This document shows, one piece after another, positions 42,966 to 52,777 of a stretch of 64,000 bases of DNA. Position 1 is the stretch's first letter. Each line of letters begins with the position of its first letter. A program made the translations under genes and the position numbers. Under the pieces are notes generated by a model, which saw only the letters and a program-made list of their open reading frames with translations, had not been told where the DNA came from and made no database searches. Source of the stretch: Rhizobium cauense (lineage in GTDB: Bacteria > Pseudomonadota > Alphaproteobacteria > Rhizobiales > Rhizobiaceae); contig NZ_JAEUAT010000001.1 of NCBI RefSeq assembly GCF_019511525.1, positions 372,001-436,000 on the forward strand, in the 5' to 3' direction.

Positions 42966-45965
42966 ATGAAAAAAGGCGATCATCTTTTCCTAGTCGACGG
43001 CTCCGGTTTCATCTTTCGAGCCTTTCACGCACTCCCTCCGCTAACCCGCAAATCCGATGGTTTGCCGGTGGGCGCGGTGTCTGGTTTCTGCAACATGCTG
43101 TGGAAGCTCCTGACCGATGCGCGCGACACGTCGGCTGGCGTGACCCCGACGCATCTGGCCGTCGTCTTCGACTATTCGGCAAAGACGTTTCGCAAGGATC
43201 TCTACGACGCCTACAAGGCGAACCGCTCGGCGCCGCCCGAGGAGCTGATCCCGCAATTCGGCTTGATCCGCCAGGCAACCCGCGCCTTCAATCTGCCGTG
43301 CATCGAGACCGAGGGTTTCGAGGCCGACGACATCATCGCGACCTACGCCCGCCAGGCCGAAGCGCTCGGTGCCGATGTGACGATCGTCTCCTCCGACAAG
43401 GACCTGATGCAGCTCGTCACGCCCAATGTCCACATGTACGACAGCATGAAGGACAAGCAGATCGGCATCCCTGATGTCATCGAAAAATGGGGCGTGCCGC
43501 CCGAGAAGATGATCGACCTTCAGGCGATGACCGGCGACTCGGTTGACAACGTGCCCGGCATTCCGGGTATCGGTCCTAAGACGGCGGCGCAGTTGCTTGC
43601 CGAGTATGGTGATCTCGATACGCTTCTCGAGCGCGCGACCGAGATCAAGCAGGAAAAGCGCCGGCAGACGATCATCGAAAATACCGAGAAAGCCCGGCTG
43701 TCGCGCGAACTGGTGCGACTGCGTACCGACGTTCCGCTGGAGATCAAGGTCGAGGACCTGATCCTCGAGCAGCAGAACGGCCCGAAGCTGATCGGCTTCC
43801 TGAAGGCAATGCAGTTTACGTCGCTGACCCGGCGCGTGGCCGAGGCCTGCGATTGCGATGCAAGCGCCATCGACGCCGTCGATGTTCCCGTCGAATGGGG
43901 CGCCACGGCGCGTGGACCGGATCTCGATGCCATCAAGCCCGAGCCGGTTGCGGGCGGCATCCCTGACGTTGCCGGCGAGGCGGTGGCCGTTCCCACAAAG
44001 GCGAATGGCGCGAACGACCGAGAAGGCACGTTTCTGCCCGGCGACCTTGCCAGGGCGCGTGCCGAGGCATTCGCCTCTCTGCCCTTCGACCACTCCACCT
44101 ACATCACCATTCGTGATGTCGCGACGCTCGACAAATGGATTGCCGCTGCGCGCGACACGGGGTTGGTGGCCTTCGACACAGAGACGACGTCGCTCGATGC
44201 AATGCAGGCCGAGCTCGTCGGATTCTCGATGGCGATTGCAGTAAACGACAAGGATCCCACGGGCACCAGCATCCGTGCCGCTTATGTCCCGATCAGTCAC
44301 AAGACGGGCGTCGGCGACCTGCTCGGCGGCGGTCTCGCGGACAACCAGATTCCGATGCGCGACGCCCTGCCCCGGCTGAAGGCACTGCTGGAAGACGAGT
44401 CGATCCTCAAGGTCGCCCAGAACCTCAAATACGACTACCTGCTGATGAAGCGTTACGGCGTCGAAACGAAAAACTTCGACGACACGATGCTGATCTCCTA
44501 TGTGCTGGATGCCGGAACCGGCGCGCACGGAATGGACCCGCTCTCGGAGAAATTCCTCGGCCATACGCCGATCGCCTACAAGGACGTTGCCGGCAGCGGT
44601 AAGTCGAACATTACATTCGACCTCGTCGATATCGATCGCGCGACGCACTACGCCGCGGAAGATGCGGAGATCACGCTAAGGCTCTGGCTGGTGCTGAAGC
44701 CGCGCCTTGCCGCCGAGAAGCTGACGACGGTGTATGAACGCCTCGAACGGCCACTGCTTCCGGTTCTCGCGCATATGGAAGAGCGCGGCATCACCGTCGA
44801 CCGGCAGATCCTTTCACGCCTGTCCGGCGATCTCGCCCAGGGAGCTGCAGCGCTGGAGGATGAGATCTACAAGCTCGCGGGCGGGCGCTTCACCATTGGC
44901 TCGCCGAAGCAGCTCGGCGACATCCTGTTCGGCAGGATGGGACTTGCCGGGGGCACCAAGACGAAGACCGGCCAATGGTCGACATCGGCAAGCGTGCTCG
45001 AAGACCTTGCGGCAGCAGGTTTCGAGCTGCCGCGCAAGATCGTCGACTGGCGCCAGCTGACCAAATTGAAGTCGACCTATACGGATGCGCTGCCGGGGTA
45101 CGTCCATCCCCAGACGAAGAGAGTTCACACCTCGTATTCGCTGGCATCGACGACGACGGGCCGCCTGTCGTCCTCGGAACCGAACCTGCAGAACATTCCC
45201 GTTCGCACGGCGGAAGGCCGCAAGATCCGCACGGCATTCATTTCGTCGCCGGGCCACAAGCTGATCTCGGCCGACTACAGCCAGATCGAACTGCGCGTGC
45301 TGGCGCACGTCGCCGATATTCCGCAGCTGACGCAGGCCTTTGCCGATGGTGTCGACATTCATGCGATGACCGCATCCGAGATGTTCAGCGTACCGGTCGA
45401 GGGCATGCCATCAGAAGTGCGGCGTCGCGCCAAGGCGATCAACTTCGGCATCATCTACGGCATTTCAGCCTTCGGTCTTGCCAACCAGCTCTCGATCGAG
45501 CGTTCGGAAGCCGGCGACTACATCAAGAAGTATTTCGAGCGCTTTCCCGGCATCCGCGACTACATGGACAGCCGCAAGCAGATGGCGCGCGACAAGGGCT
45601 ATGTCGAAACGATCTTCGGACGGCGAATCAACTACCCGGAGATTCGCTCCTCGAATCCGTCGGTTCGCGCCTTCAACGAGCGCGCGGCAATCAATGCCCC
45701 GATCCAGGGGTCGGCGGCCGATATCATTCGCCGGGCGATGATCAAAATGGAACCGGCGCTTGCCGAAGCGGGGCTTGGCGACCGCGTCCGCATGCTCCTG
45801 CAGGTGCATGACGAACTGATCTTCGAAGTCGAGGACGCAGACGTCGAAAAGGCGACGCCGATCATCGTTTCAGTCATGGAAAACGCCACCATGCCGGCGC
45901 TTGAAATGCGCGTGCCGCTGAAGGTTGACGCGCGTTCGGCCACCAACTGGGACGAAGCGCACTAG
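42966..45965 (+). CDS. polA: DNA polymerase I
   Basis: The 999-residue protein is full PolA. Residues about 1-300 are the 5'-3' exonuclease (FLVDGSGFIFRAFHALPPLT, then EGFEADDIIATYA and SSDKDLMQLV). Residues about 380-570 are a 3'-5' exonuclease with its DxE motif intact (AFDTETTSLDAM), so proofreading is probably retained. The polymerase domain (about 600-999) has motif A in SADYSQIELRV, motif B in RRAKAINFGIIYG and motif C in LLQVHDELIFEV. It removes RNA primers and fills gaps in repair. No strong Shine-Dalgarno sequence precedes ATG 42966. An FtsK-like gene follows after 173 bp. Confidence 0.98.
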   Translation: MKKGDHLFLVDGSGFIFRAFHALPPLTRKSDGLPVGAVSGFCNMLWKLLTDARDTSAGVTPTHLAVVFDYSAKTFRKDLYDAYKANRSAPPEELIPQFGLIRQATRAFNLPCIETEGFEADDIIATYARQAEALGADVTIVSSDKDLMQLVTPNVHMYDSMKDKQIGIPDVIEKWGVPPEKMIDLQAMTGDSVDNVPGIPGIGPKTAAQLLAEYGDLDTLLERATEIKQEKRRQTIIENTEKARLSRELVRLRTDVPLEIKVEDLILEQQNGPKLIGFLKAMQFTSLTRRVAEACDCDASAIDAVDVPVEWGATARGPDLDAIKPEPVAGGIPDVAGEAVAVPTKANGANDREGTFLPGDLARARAEAFASLPFDHSTYITIRDVATLDKWIAAARDTGLVAFDTETTSLDAMQAELVGFSMAIAVNDKDPTGTSIRAAYVPISHKTGVGDLLGGGLADNQIPMRDALPRLKALLEDESILKVAQNLKYDYLLMKRYGVETKNFDDTMLISYVLDAGTGAHGMDPLSEKFLGHTPIAYKDVAGSGKSNITFDLVDIDRATHYAAEDAEITLRLWLVLKPRLAAEKLTTVYERLERPLLPVLAHMEERGITVDRQILSRLSGDLAQGAAALEDEIYKLAGGRFTIGSPKQLGDILFGRMGLAGGTKTKTGQWSTSASVLEDLAAAGFELPRKIVDWRQLTKLKSTYTDALPGYVHPQTKRVHTSYSLASTTTGRLSSSEPNLQNIPVRTAEGRKIRTAFISSPGHKLISADYSQIELRVLAHVADIPQLTQAFADGVDIHAMTASEMFSVPVEGMPSEVRRRAKAINFGIIYGISAFGLANQLSIERSEAGDYIKKYFERFPGIRDYMDSRKQMARDKGYVETIFGRRINYPEIRSSNPSVRAFNERAAINAPIQGSAADIIRRAMIKMEPALAEAGLGDRVRMLLQVHDELIFEVEDADVEKATPIIVSVMENATMPALEMRVPLKVDARSATNWDEAH

Positions 45966-46138
45966 GCGCTTCGTCGAAAAATCCTTTAAAATTTTATCCA
46001 CCTTTCAAGTCGTTGATATTACAGATTTTTCCTCATGTTTATGATCGGATGAAGACCTGCTTGGAAGGAACTTATTAACCTTCATTTCCTAATTCGAGAG
46101 CGGGTATTAGTTGCTAATCATGAGTGAGTAGCGGTCGT

Positions 46139-48475
46139 ATGCGCTTTCCGAGAACCAATCTGACAGGGGCCGAGGAGATTTCCGCGGAAGTCGAAGGTGA
46201 ACAGCTGCAGGAATACGCAGGCGAGAAGCCTACGGCACCGATCTGGCAGAACAATTTTTCACTGGCTCCGAATGTGCGGTTCACCCGCACACCCGAGAAT
46301 CTGATCAATCCGAAGCGCGTGCCGACGCCACCCGTTCGCACGCCGCCTCTCGAGCTGCAGGAACGCGTTGCTGCGGAAATCGGCGCAAGCGTGGAGCCGC
46401 CGGCGCCTGATGTCGCCAGCGTTCCGCTCGAGGTCTATGAAGCCGAGGTTCTGCCTGCGGTCGCTGCGGCCATATCGCCGGTGATTCCGGCGGAGCCAGA
46501 AGCCCACACCGTTGTCCGCGCATCCACCGAACTGGCCGCTATCTCGGACTTCGCGTTCTGGGAAGTCATGTCCTTCGAGGAAGCGGTGGTCGAGCCGATC
46601 CTGCTGCCTCAGGTTTCCCTGCCGAGGCCGGAGGTCAGCCCCGAATCGATCATCAGCCGCTTCCGCGTCATGGAATGGCGGCCCGGTCGGCAGCATCAGG
46701 CAATTGCCGTTGCTCCGATGCCCGAGCCGGTCGCCCTGCCGCCTGTCGCGCCTGCTCCCGGCCTGACGCGCGGCCGCGCAGCACAGAGCCCGGTCGCCAC
46801 CGAGCAGGTCCGCGCGGAAGAAGCCGCTGCAGTCCAGCCGAAAACCCAGCCGATCGCTCCGCTGCCCGTCCGCACGCTGGCGCCACAGCCGCTTGCGCCG
46901 GCGCCGCGTTTTGTCGCGCCGAAGATCGTTCCTTCCAGGGTCGACGCCTCGGGCTACGAATTCCCATCGCATTCGCTGCTGCAGGAACCGCCGGAGCGCG
47001 TTGGCGAAATCATGTCGCAGGAGACGCTGGAGCAGAACGCCGGCCTCCTCGAAAGCGTGCTCGAGGATTTCGGCATCAAGGGCGAGATCATCCATGTCCG
47101 CCCCGGCCCCGTCGTCACGCTTTACGAATTCGAGCCGGCACCGGGCGTCAAGTCCTCGCGCGTCATCGGCCTTGCCGACGATATCGCCCGCTCGATGTCG
47201 GCGCTGTCGGCGCGCGTGGCCGTGGTTCCCGGCCGCAACGTCATCGGCATCGAACTGCCGAACGCGCTGCGCGAGACCGTCTATTTCCGCGAGATGATCG
47301 AGAGCCAGGATTTCGAGAAGAGCGGCTTCAAGCTGGCGCTCGGCCTCGGCAAGACGATCGGCGGCGAGCCTGTTATCGCCGAACTCGCGAAGATGCCGCA
47401 TCTGCTCGTCGCCGGCACCACCGGTTCGGGCAAGTCGGTTGCCATCAACACGATGATCCTGTCGCTGCTCTATCGCATGTCGCCGGAACAGTGCCGCCTG
47501 ATCATGGTCGATCCGAAGATGCTGGAACTCTCTGTCTATGACGGCATCCCGCACCTCCTGACGCCTGTCGTCACCGACCCCAAGAAGGCCGTGATGGCGC
47601 TGAAGTGGGCTGTGCGCGAGATGGAGGACCGCTATCGCAAGATGTCGCGCCTCGGCGTGCGCAACATCGACGGCTACAACAGCCGCGTGGCGCAGGCCCG
47701 CGACAAGGGCGAGACCATCCATGTCATGGTCCAGACCGGCTTCGACAGGAGCACCGGCGCTCCGATCGAGGAGCAGCAGGAGATGGACCTGACGCCGATG
47801 CCGTACATCGTCGTCATCGTCGACGAGATGGCCGACCTGATGATGGTCGCCGGCAAGGAAATCGAAGGTGCGATCCAGCGCCTGGCGCAGATGGCGCGTG
47901 CCGCAGGCATCCACCTGATCATGGCGACGCAGCGCCCATCGGTCGACGTCATCACCGGCACGATCAAGGCGAACTTCCCGACGCGCATCTCCTTCCAGGT
48001 GACCTCGAAGATCGACAGCCGCACGATCCTTGGCGAACAGGGCGCCGAACAGCTGCTCGGCCAGGGCGACATGCTGCACATGCAGGGCGGCGGGCGGATT
48101 TCGCGCGTGCACGGACCGTTCGTTTCGGATGCCGAGGTCGAGAAGGTCGTCGCGCATCTGAAGACACAGGGCCGTCCGGAATATCTCGACACGGTCACGG
48201 CCGACGAGGAAGAGGAAGCGGGCGAGGAAGAGGACAGCGCGGTCTTCGACAAGAGCGCCATGGGTTCAGAAGATGGCGACGAGCTTTACCAGCAGGCGGT
48301 CAAGGTCGTGATGCGCGACAAGAAGTGCTCGACCTCCTACATCCAGCGCCGTCTCGGCATCGGCTACAATCGTGCGGCTTCGCTCGTCGAGCGCATGGAA
48401 AAGGAAGGCCTCGTCGGTCCGGCAAACCATGTCGGCAAACGTGAGATCGTGGCTGGGCGCAGCGAAGGGGAATGA
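46139..48475 (+). CDS. ftsK: FtsK/SpoIIIE-like DNA translocase without membrane domain
   Basis: The frame gives about 778 residues from ATG 46139 (GTG 46124 is an alternative). The C-terminal 470 residues are a typical FtsK motor: alpha domain ([20 protein letters not shown]), beta domain with Walker [14 protein letters not shown] and Walker [15 protein letters not shown], the motif [19 protein letters not shown], and the gamma winged helix ([20 protein letters not shown]) that reads polar DNA sequences. The first 300 residues are Pro/Glu/Ala-rich and show no membrane helix, unlike the 4-helix N-terminus of classical FtsK. It would move double-stranded DNA during segregation or dimer resolution, but its link to the septum is unclear; a full-length FtsK may exist elsewhere. 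Confidence 0.9.
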   Translation: MRFPRTNLTGAEEISAEVEGEQLQEYAGEKPTAPIWQNNFSLAPNVRFTRTPENLINPKRVPTPPVRTPPLELQERVAAEIGASVEPPAPDVASVPLEVYEAEVLPAVAAAISPVIPAEPEAHTVVRASTELAAISDFAFWEVMSFEEAVVEPILLPQVSLPRPEVSPESIISRFRVMEWRPGRQHQAIAVAPMPEPVALPPVAPAPGLTRGRAAQSPVATEQVRAEEAAAVQPKTQPIAPLPVRTLAPQPLAPAPRFVAPKIVPSRVDASGYEFPSHSLLQEPPERVGEIMSQETLEQNAGLLESVLEDFGIKGEIIHVRPGPVVTLYEFEPAPGVKSSRVIGLADDIARSMSALSARVAVVPGRNVIGIELPNALRETVYFREMIESQDFEKSGFKLALGLGKTIGGEPVIAELAKMPHLLVAGTTGSGKSVAINTMILSLLYRMSPEQCRLIMVDPKMLELSVYDGIPHLLTPVVTDPKKAVMALKWAVREMEDRYRKMSRLGVRNIDGYNSRVAQARDKGETIHVMVQTGFDRSTGAPIEEQQEMDLTPMPYIVVIVDEMADLMMVAGKEIEGAIQRLAQMARAAGIHLIMATQRPSVDVITGTIKANFPTRISFQVTSKIDSRTILGEQGAEQLLGQGDMLHMQGGGRISRVHGPFVSDAEVEKVVAHLKTQGRPEYLDTVTADEEEEAGEEEDSAVFDKSAMGSEDGDELYQQAVKVVMRDKKCSTSYIQRRLGIGYNRAASLVERMEKEGLVGPANHVGKREIVAGRSEGE

Positions 48476-48753
48476 CCTCCCGAACGCGATGAACCGCTGG
48501 CGGGCGCCGCAGGTGACCGCCGGCCTGTGGAAGAGGCACAACGCACTCCCAGGCACTAACAATGCCGGAATTCTGCTTTTTGCGAAGTCAGCCACGATGC
48601 GCAATCGCCGAGGAAGTCGGCAATTGCGACACGACGCATCCGCAGCTATAGATACCCCTGTAGGCACTGCCCTTCATGTTGAAACATTGGAGCGCGCGCA
48701 TGGTCTTCCGCACCGCCGGAGCCATTCGCGACGTCTCGGAAGGAGATTGAGCG

Positions 48754-49131
48754 ATGACAGAGATCGCTGATCATGGTGTCCGTTTCGGGCGCATTGCCGC
48801 TATGCTTCCCGTAAAAGATATCAGTCGGGCAATGGACTTTTATAGCGGTGTCATGGGCTTCACCAAGGTATTCGAAAACGGCAACCCGGTCGGCTTCGTT
48901 ATCCTGAAGCGCGATGCCGCCGAACTGCATCTGACGCTGCAACCGAACCACGAAATCCCCAACTTCAACGTCGCCCATCTCATGGTTGACGATGCGGATG
49001 CTCTCTATGCGCTGTGCCAGGCGCATGGCGCGCGGATCATCAAGAGGTTGCAGGACAAGGACTATGGCTTGCGCGCCTTCGTGTTCGAGGATCCCGACGG
49101 CAACCGCATCGATGTCGGGCAGGTGATCTAA
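48754..49131 (+). CDS. VOC superfamily (glyoxalase/bleomycin resistance-like) protein
   Basis: The 125-residue protein has the two beta-alpha-beta-beta-beta modules of VOC proteins: IAAMLPVKDISRAMDFYSG and GFTKVFENGNPVGFVIL, then AHLMVDDADALYALCQAHG and AFVFEDPDGNRIDVGQV, the typical ending with DPDGN and a likely metal-binding position. Potential metal ligands include His in ELHLTLQ. Members isomerise, open or bind small substrates, or confer bleomycin-type resistance; here the function is not defined. GGAAGGAG precedes the ATG. The 278 bp before it show no gene. No operon partner is evident. Confidence 0.85.
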   Translation: MTEIADHGVRFGRIAAMLPVKDISRAMDFYSGVMGFTKVFENGNPVGFVILKRDAAELHLTLQPNHEIPNFNVAHLMVDDADALYALCQAHGARIIKRLQDKDYGLRAFVFEDPDGNRIDVGQVI

Positions 49132-49662
49132 GCCGACGCTGGACCCGGGCGCATTGCGCGTTCGGGTCTCTCGTTCCGGCGCGGCACCCACGTTTCGCCG
49201 GCTCGGACCGCATGATACTGTCGACGCATAGGCCGCGAGCCTCTCCGACCAAGGGAGCGTTGCGTGCCGTTCCCGGACAGCACAAAGCCCCGCGCCGGAG
49301 AGCTCTCCGCGACGGTGCAAACATGCTGGGATAGGCAGGCGGCAGTTGTGGGTAGATGGGGATTGTCAGGCGGTGCAGCCTGCCCGATCGCATCGAGATT
49401 CCCGCTCTTTCCAGGCCGACAGGAGCGTCTCTCGGCCTTTCCGTTGCGGTGGATTGCCAGCCCTGACGACTTGCGATCCCTCTTCTGCAACCATCACCGG
49501 ACGCCGGACTTTCGACCAGTTTTGTCAGATCCGGTTCGCGACCCGGCTCCCTGTCCAATGACGTCATCAGTGTGCTGCAGATCATCGGCGCGGGGATCGG
49601 CGGGGATGATGCGGCGGACAAGCACCTGAGATCGCTTGGAATTTCTTTCCCACGCAAGAAAA
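49132..49662. other. 531-bp intergenic stretch, no convincing gene
   Basis: No frame in this stretch has convincing coding character. Several overlapping open frames of 60-240 codons exist on both strands but are Arg/Pro/Ser-rich shadows without motifs. One plus-strand frame running from about 49520 through 49690 (IIGAGIGGDDAADKHL) looks slightly protein-like and could be a gene remnant, but it lacks a start. The stretch separates the VOC gene from the end of the phn/grpB operon and may hold its terminator; I saw no clear one. Confidence 0.45.
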
Positions 49663-50184
49663 TTATCCGCGCGACATTCCAGTCTCGGCCTTCGCCAGCC
49701 GCAGCGCCTCGAAGACAAAATCGCTCTTGCCGCCGGTGTAAAAGTTCCAATCGCCGTTCGCCTCGTTCATCAGGCGAAGCTTGAGTGCCGCGTAGGCATC
49801 CGACCTTTCGGGGTGCGCTCTTAGATAGTCGCGAAAGGCGATGCGATCACGAAGCACGGCATTGTCAGATGCGCAGAGATAGAGCCGCGCGCCGTATGAA
49901 CCCCTGCCACTGGTGAAGGTCCAGCTCTGGTCGTTGTACTTGTCGCCGTGGAACGTGTAGGCGGGCAGCCCCTTGACGCGCTCTATCGCAGTGCGCAACG
50001 CATCCTGGTCTTGGAAAGCAGCGTGCAGATCGATCTTGGGTTTCGCGGCGAGGCCAGGAACGGACGTGCTGCCGACATGATGAAAGACCGGCGCTAGGTC
50101 TGACAGAACCGGCTGCAGTTCCGCTTTGACCTCATCGAAAAGGCCTGGCCACTCGCGATCGTAGGGAATGACAACGATGGTCAT
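49663..50184 (-). CDS. GrpB family protein (UPF0157)
   Basis: The 173-residue protein is a clear GrpB/UPF0157 member: VVIPYDREWPGLFDEVK at the start, then HHVGSTSVPGLAAKPKIDL, the nucleotidyltransferase-like GSTS motif with the later Asp pair in KPKIDLH. RLYLCASDN-type and FRDYLRAHPERSDAYAALK follow. The fold resembles nucleotidyltransferases, and one relative is fused to CoaE dephospho-CoA kinase in some bacteria, but the reaction is unknown. It starts 14 bp after the phnN stop and shares the minus-strand operon, a link to phosphonate or nucleotide metabolism by position only. Shine-Dalgarno GGGGAGCGG lies before the ATG. Confidence 0.9.
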   Translation of the reverse strand: MTIVVIPYDREWPGLFDEVKAELQPVLSDLAPVFHHVGSTSVPGLAAKPKIDLHAAFQDQDALRTAIERVKGLPAYTFHGDKYNDQSWTFTSGRGSYGARLYLCASDNAVLRDRIAFRDYLRAHPERSDAYAALKLRLMNEANGDWNFYTGGKSDFVFEALRLAKAETGMSRG

Positions 50185-50198
50185 CGCCGCTCCCCGAT

Positions 50199-50798
50199 TC
50201 AGGCCACTTCCGCGAGGAAGCCATTCAGCGCATCCACGATCCTGCTCTCGCCTTCTTCCAGCGAACCGCTGTTGTCGAGGTCAGTGACGTCGTAATCGCC
50301 GCGCACTGTCAGGGGCCCGCGAGCGAGCCGCGCCATGATGTCTTCATGCGTCTCGCGGCCGCGTGCTTCCAGACGGCTGGCCAGCACTTCGGCAGTTGCC
50401 GTTACATTGATGACCTTCAGCCGCGGGAAGACCGCCTTGAAATGGTGAAGCGCCGAACGGGAACCATTGGCGATCACCAGATTCCCTTGGGCGAGCGAGA
50501 CCGACACCTCAGCCGGAATGCCATATTTCAAGCCGTGCGCTTCCCACCAGACCGCGAAGTTTCCGGCCTGCTCCATCGAAGCAAAGCCCTGGTCCGACAC
50601 GGCGAGATGCTGCTCACCACCGGCATGGGTGTGGCGGGTGATGACGCGGCGGACGAAATGCACATCCGGACGCCCGTGGAAATGTTTGGCGGCCAGCGCC
50701 ATCAGCGTATCCTTGCCGGCGCCGCTCGGGCCGACAACGACAACCATGATACCGCGCTCGGTGCCAGGAACGATGTGGGGTTCGTGCGACGGGATCAT
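50199..50798 (-). CDS. phnN: ribose 1,5-bisphosphate phosphokinase PhnN
   Basis: The 199-residue protein is a P-loop kinase of the guanylate kinase-like PhnN family: Walker A in VVVVGPSGAGKDTL, then RPDVHFVRRVITRH, and VNVTATAEVLASRLEARGRE near the C-terminus. It phosphorylates ribose 1,5-bisphosphate to PRPP, the last step in recycling the ribose of the C-P lyase pathway. Its start overlaps the phnM stop (ATGA), so translation is coupled; a second ATG at 50747 directly at the P-loop is possible. The gene lies between phnM and grpB in the downstream phn operon. Confidence 0.94.
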   Translation of the reverse strand: MIPSHEPHIVPGTERGIMVVVVGPSGAGKDTLMALAAKHFHGRPDVHFVRRVITRHTHAGGEQHLAVSDQGFASMEQAGNFAVWWEAHGLKYGIPAEVSVSLAQGNLVIANGSRSALHHFKAVFPRLKVINVTATAEVLASRLEARGRETHEDIMARLARGPLTVRGDYDVTDLDNSGSLEEGESRIVDALNGFLAEVA

Positions 50799-51934
50799 GC
50801 GACACGGCGCCCTTCGCGCCAGACAGAGCGGCTGACCGGAACGCCGTGATCGCGGAAGACGCGAACGAGATCGGCGCGCAGGCCGGTGGCGATGCGGCCA
50901 CGGTCGTTGAGGCTGACAGTGCGCGCGGGCGTCGACGTGACCATGGCGATCGCCTTCGGCAGCGAAATGCTCTCGACCTCATCGGCGATCAGGAAGGGTG
51001 CGTAGAGCAGGCTAAGCGGCACGTAGTCCGAGGAGAGCACGTCGAGCACGCCGCGCTCGGCGAGATCGCGGGCGGCAATGTTGCCGGAGTGCGACTTGCC
51101 ACGGACGATGTTCGGTGCGCCCATGAGAACGCTCATGCCATTCTCGTGCGAGGCCTTGGCAGCGTCGAAACTGGTCGGGAACTCTGCCAGGCGGACACCG
51201 TTCTCGATCGCTTCATCGACATGGGCGAGCGTTGCGTCGTCGTGGCTGGCGACGGTTATGCCGCGCTCGGCGCAGACCTTGGATATGGCCGTTCGGTGCG
51301 GCGTCGAGTTGCGCTCGGATTCCGATACGCGGCGATCGACGAACTTGGCGAACTCGGCATCGGAGAGGCCGCGCTTCTTCTGGTAGTAGAAGATGTACTG
51401 GTCCATCGTCTGGAACTGTCGCTGGCCGGGGGCATGATCCATCAGCGAGACGAGACGGACATAGGGATCGTTTTCAAAATCGGCGAAGTGCTGGAGCACG
51501 TTGTCGGCCGAGACTTCGCAGCGCAGGTGGATCAGATGTTCGGCGCGCAGGCGGCCTTCCTGCTCGGCCTTCTGGATCGCATCGGCCATCTCGCGCATCT
51601 CGCCATGCTCGAAGCCGCCATCTTCGTCAGCGCCCATGCGCAGGCAGTCGAAGACCGTCGTAATGCCCGAGGTGACGATCTGGGCATCGTGCGCCTGGAT
51701 CGCCGCCGTCTTGTGCCAGCGCAGGCCGGGGCGCGGCGAATAGTGGCCTTCCAGATGATCGGTGTGGAGTTCGACGAGACCCGGGATCAGATAGTCGCCT
51801 TCGAAATCCTCGCCGACGCGAGAGCTGCCTGTCGAGATATCGGCAATCTTGCCGTCGCGAACGAGGACCGAGCCTTCGATGATTTCATCCTCGAGGACGA
51901 TGCGGGCGTTGGAAAAGGCAGTTTCTTTAGTCAT
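50795..51934 (-). CDS. phnM: alpha-D-ribose 1-methylphosphonate 5-triphosphate diphosphatase PhnM
   Basis: ATG 51934 gives a 379-residue protein, the normal PhnM length; the frame runs 31 codons further upstream into the previous gene's end without homology. It is an amidohydrolase-fold enzyme: GLVELHTDHLEGHYSPRPG bears the first metal ligands (HxDH), and VASHDDATLAHVD and LSSDYVPLSLLYAP carry later ones. It releases pyrophosphate from the ribosylated phosphonate triphosphate made by PhnGHIL, giving the substrate of PhnJ. It lies 13 bp after the DUF1045 gene, with phnN overlapping its end by 4 bases. Confidence 0.97.
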   Translation of the reverse strand: MTKETAFSNARIVLEDEIIEGSVLVRDGKIADISTGSSRVGEDFEGDYLIPGLVELHTDHLEGHYSPRPGLRWHKTAAIQAHDAQIVTSGITTVFDCLRMGADEDGGFEHGEMREMADAIQKAEQEGRLRAEHLIHLRCEVSADNVLQHFADFENDPYVRLVSLMDHAPGQRQFQTMDQYIFYYQKKRGLSDAEFAKFVDRRVSESERNSTPHRTAISKVCAERGITVASHDDATLAHVDEAIENGVRLAEFPTSFDAAKASHENGMSVLMGAPNIVRGKSHSGNIAARDLAERGVLDVLSSDYVPLSLLYAPFLIADEVESISLPKAIAMVTSTPARTVSLNDRGRIATGLRADLVRVFRDHGVPVSRSVWREGRRVA

Positions 51935-51947
51935 CGAATATGGTCTT

Positions 51948-52643
51948 TCAGCTTTTGGCGCCGGCAAGCGGCCACCAGGAATGGGCTTTGAACGGGGCGC
52001 CGCGCGCCTCCTCGACGAAAACGGCAAGGCCGGTAATTGCGAGTGGCCGCCCGGTAAAGGCGGCGAAGCGCTCCGCCAAAATGGCCTTCATTATGCCGGC
52101 ACGCTCCTGCGGAACCTGGCCGGTCAGCGTCATGTGGAACCCGAAGTCATCCATCACATAGGGATAACCCCAGCGCAACAGATTGGCCCTCTGGCTCTCG
52201 CTCAGTTTCTCCGGATTGCGGCGCGCGATATCGGCATCCGACAATGCGGCACGAAACGGTTCGAAGGATTTTACCACCGTGGCTGCAAAATCCTGAAGCG
52301 GCGGATGCAAAAAAGCGGGAACAAGCGCAAAGAATTTACCCAACTGTCCGAGCACCAGTTCGGGAATCTGGAAGGCAGGCGTACGGGCGGCGAAATCCTC
52401 GACGACCTGGATCAGATCCTTCTCGGTGACGGAGGCCGCCAGATGGAACGGTGCCTTGATCGTCGCATGAAAGGCATATCGGCGAGGCTCGGCGGTCAGC
52501 TCGAACTGTTCGGCGGCCGACAGATCCGGATAATCGGGAGCCGGGTAAGTTTCGCCTGTGAAGGCGTCGCGGCCGAGCCAGAGCGCGGCCGTGCCGTTCA
52601 AGGGGTCATCCTTCGGCGGCGTGAAATAGAGTGCGTAGCGCAA
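51948..52643 (-). CDS. DUF1045 family 2H phosphoesterase-like protein of phn operons
   Basis: The 231-residue protein matches the DUF1045 family found in phosphonate operons. Two HxT motifs, HATIKAPF (about residue 58) and HMTLTGQV (about residue 170), are the catalytic His-x-Thr pairs of 2H phosphoesterases, which open cyclic phosphates or cleave related bonds. MRYALYFTPPKDDPL at the start is characteristic. In enterobacteria PhnP hydrolyses the ribose 1,2-cyclic phosphate after PhnJ acts; no PhnP is seen here, so this protein may take that part, as an inference from fold and position. It is 13 bp before phnM and 118 bp after phnE. Confidence 0.88.
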   Translation of the reverse strand: MRYALYFTPPKDDPLNGTAALWLGRDAFTGETYPAPDYPDLSAAEQFELTAEPRRYAFHATIKAPFHLAASVTEKDLIQVVEDFAARTPAFQIPELVLGQLGKFFALVPAFLHPPLQDFAATVVKSFEPFRAALSDADIARRNPEKLSESQRANLLRWGYPYVMDDFGFHMTLTGQVPQERAGIMKAILAERFAAFTGRPLAITGLAVFVEEARGAPFKAHSWWPLAGAKS

Positions 52644-52749
52644 GGCTCGTATCCTGGGAATCGTTCGGAATGCGGATTGCAGTCTTCAGTGATTTAACCG
52701 CCGCTGCAAGCTGGCCCCGGCTAAAAGATTTCCATGACAGAATGATGAT

Positions 52750-52777
52750 GACGCACCGCTATCAGTGCGTCTTTTTT
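52750..52777 (+). terminator. hairpin at the phnE 3' end
   Basis: GACGCAC (52750-52756) pairs with GTGCGTC (52765-52771), followed on the plus strand by TTTTTT. It overlaps the last codons of the minus-strand phnE gene. On that strand it has no T-run, so it may protect or pause the mRNA between phnE and DUF1045, or stop antisense transcription. Confidence 0.45.

Noticed and set aside
46259..48157. A 632-codon minus-strand open frame opposite the FtsK-like gene
   Set aside because: It is a shadow of a well-supported gene, with an Arg/His/Asp-rich composition and no motifs.
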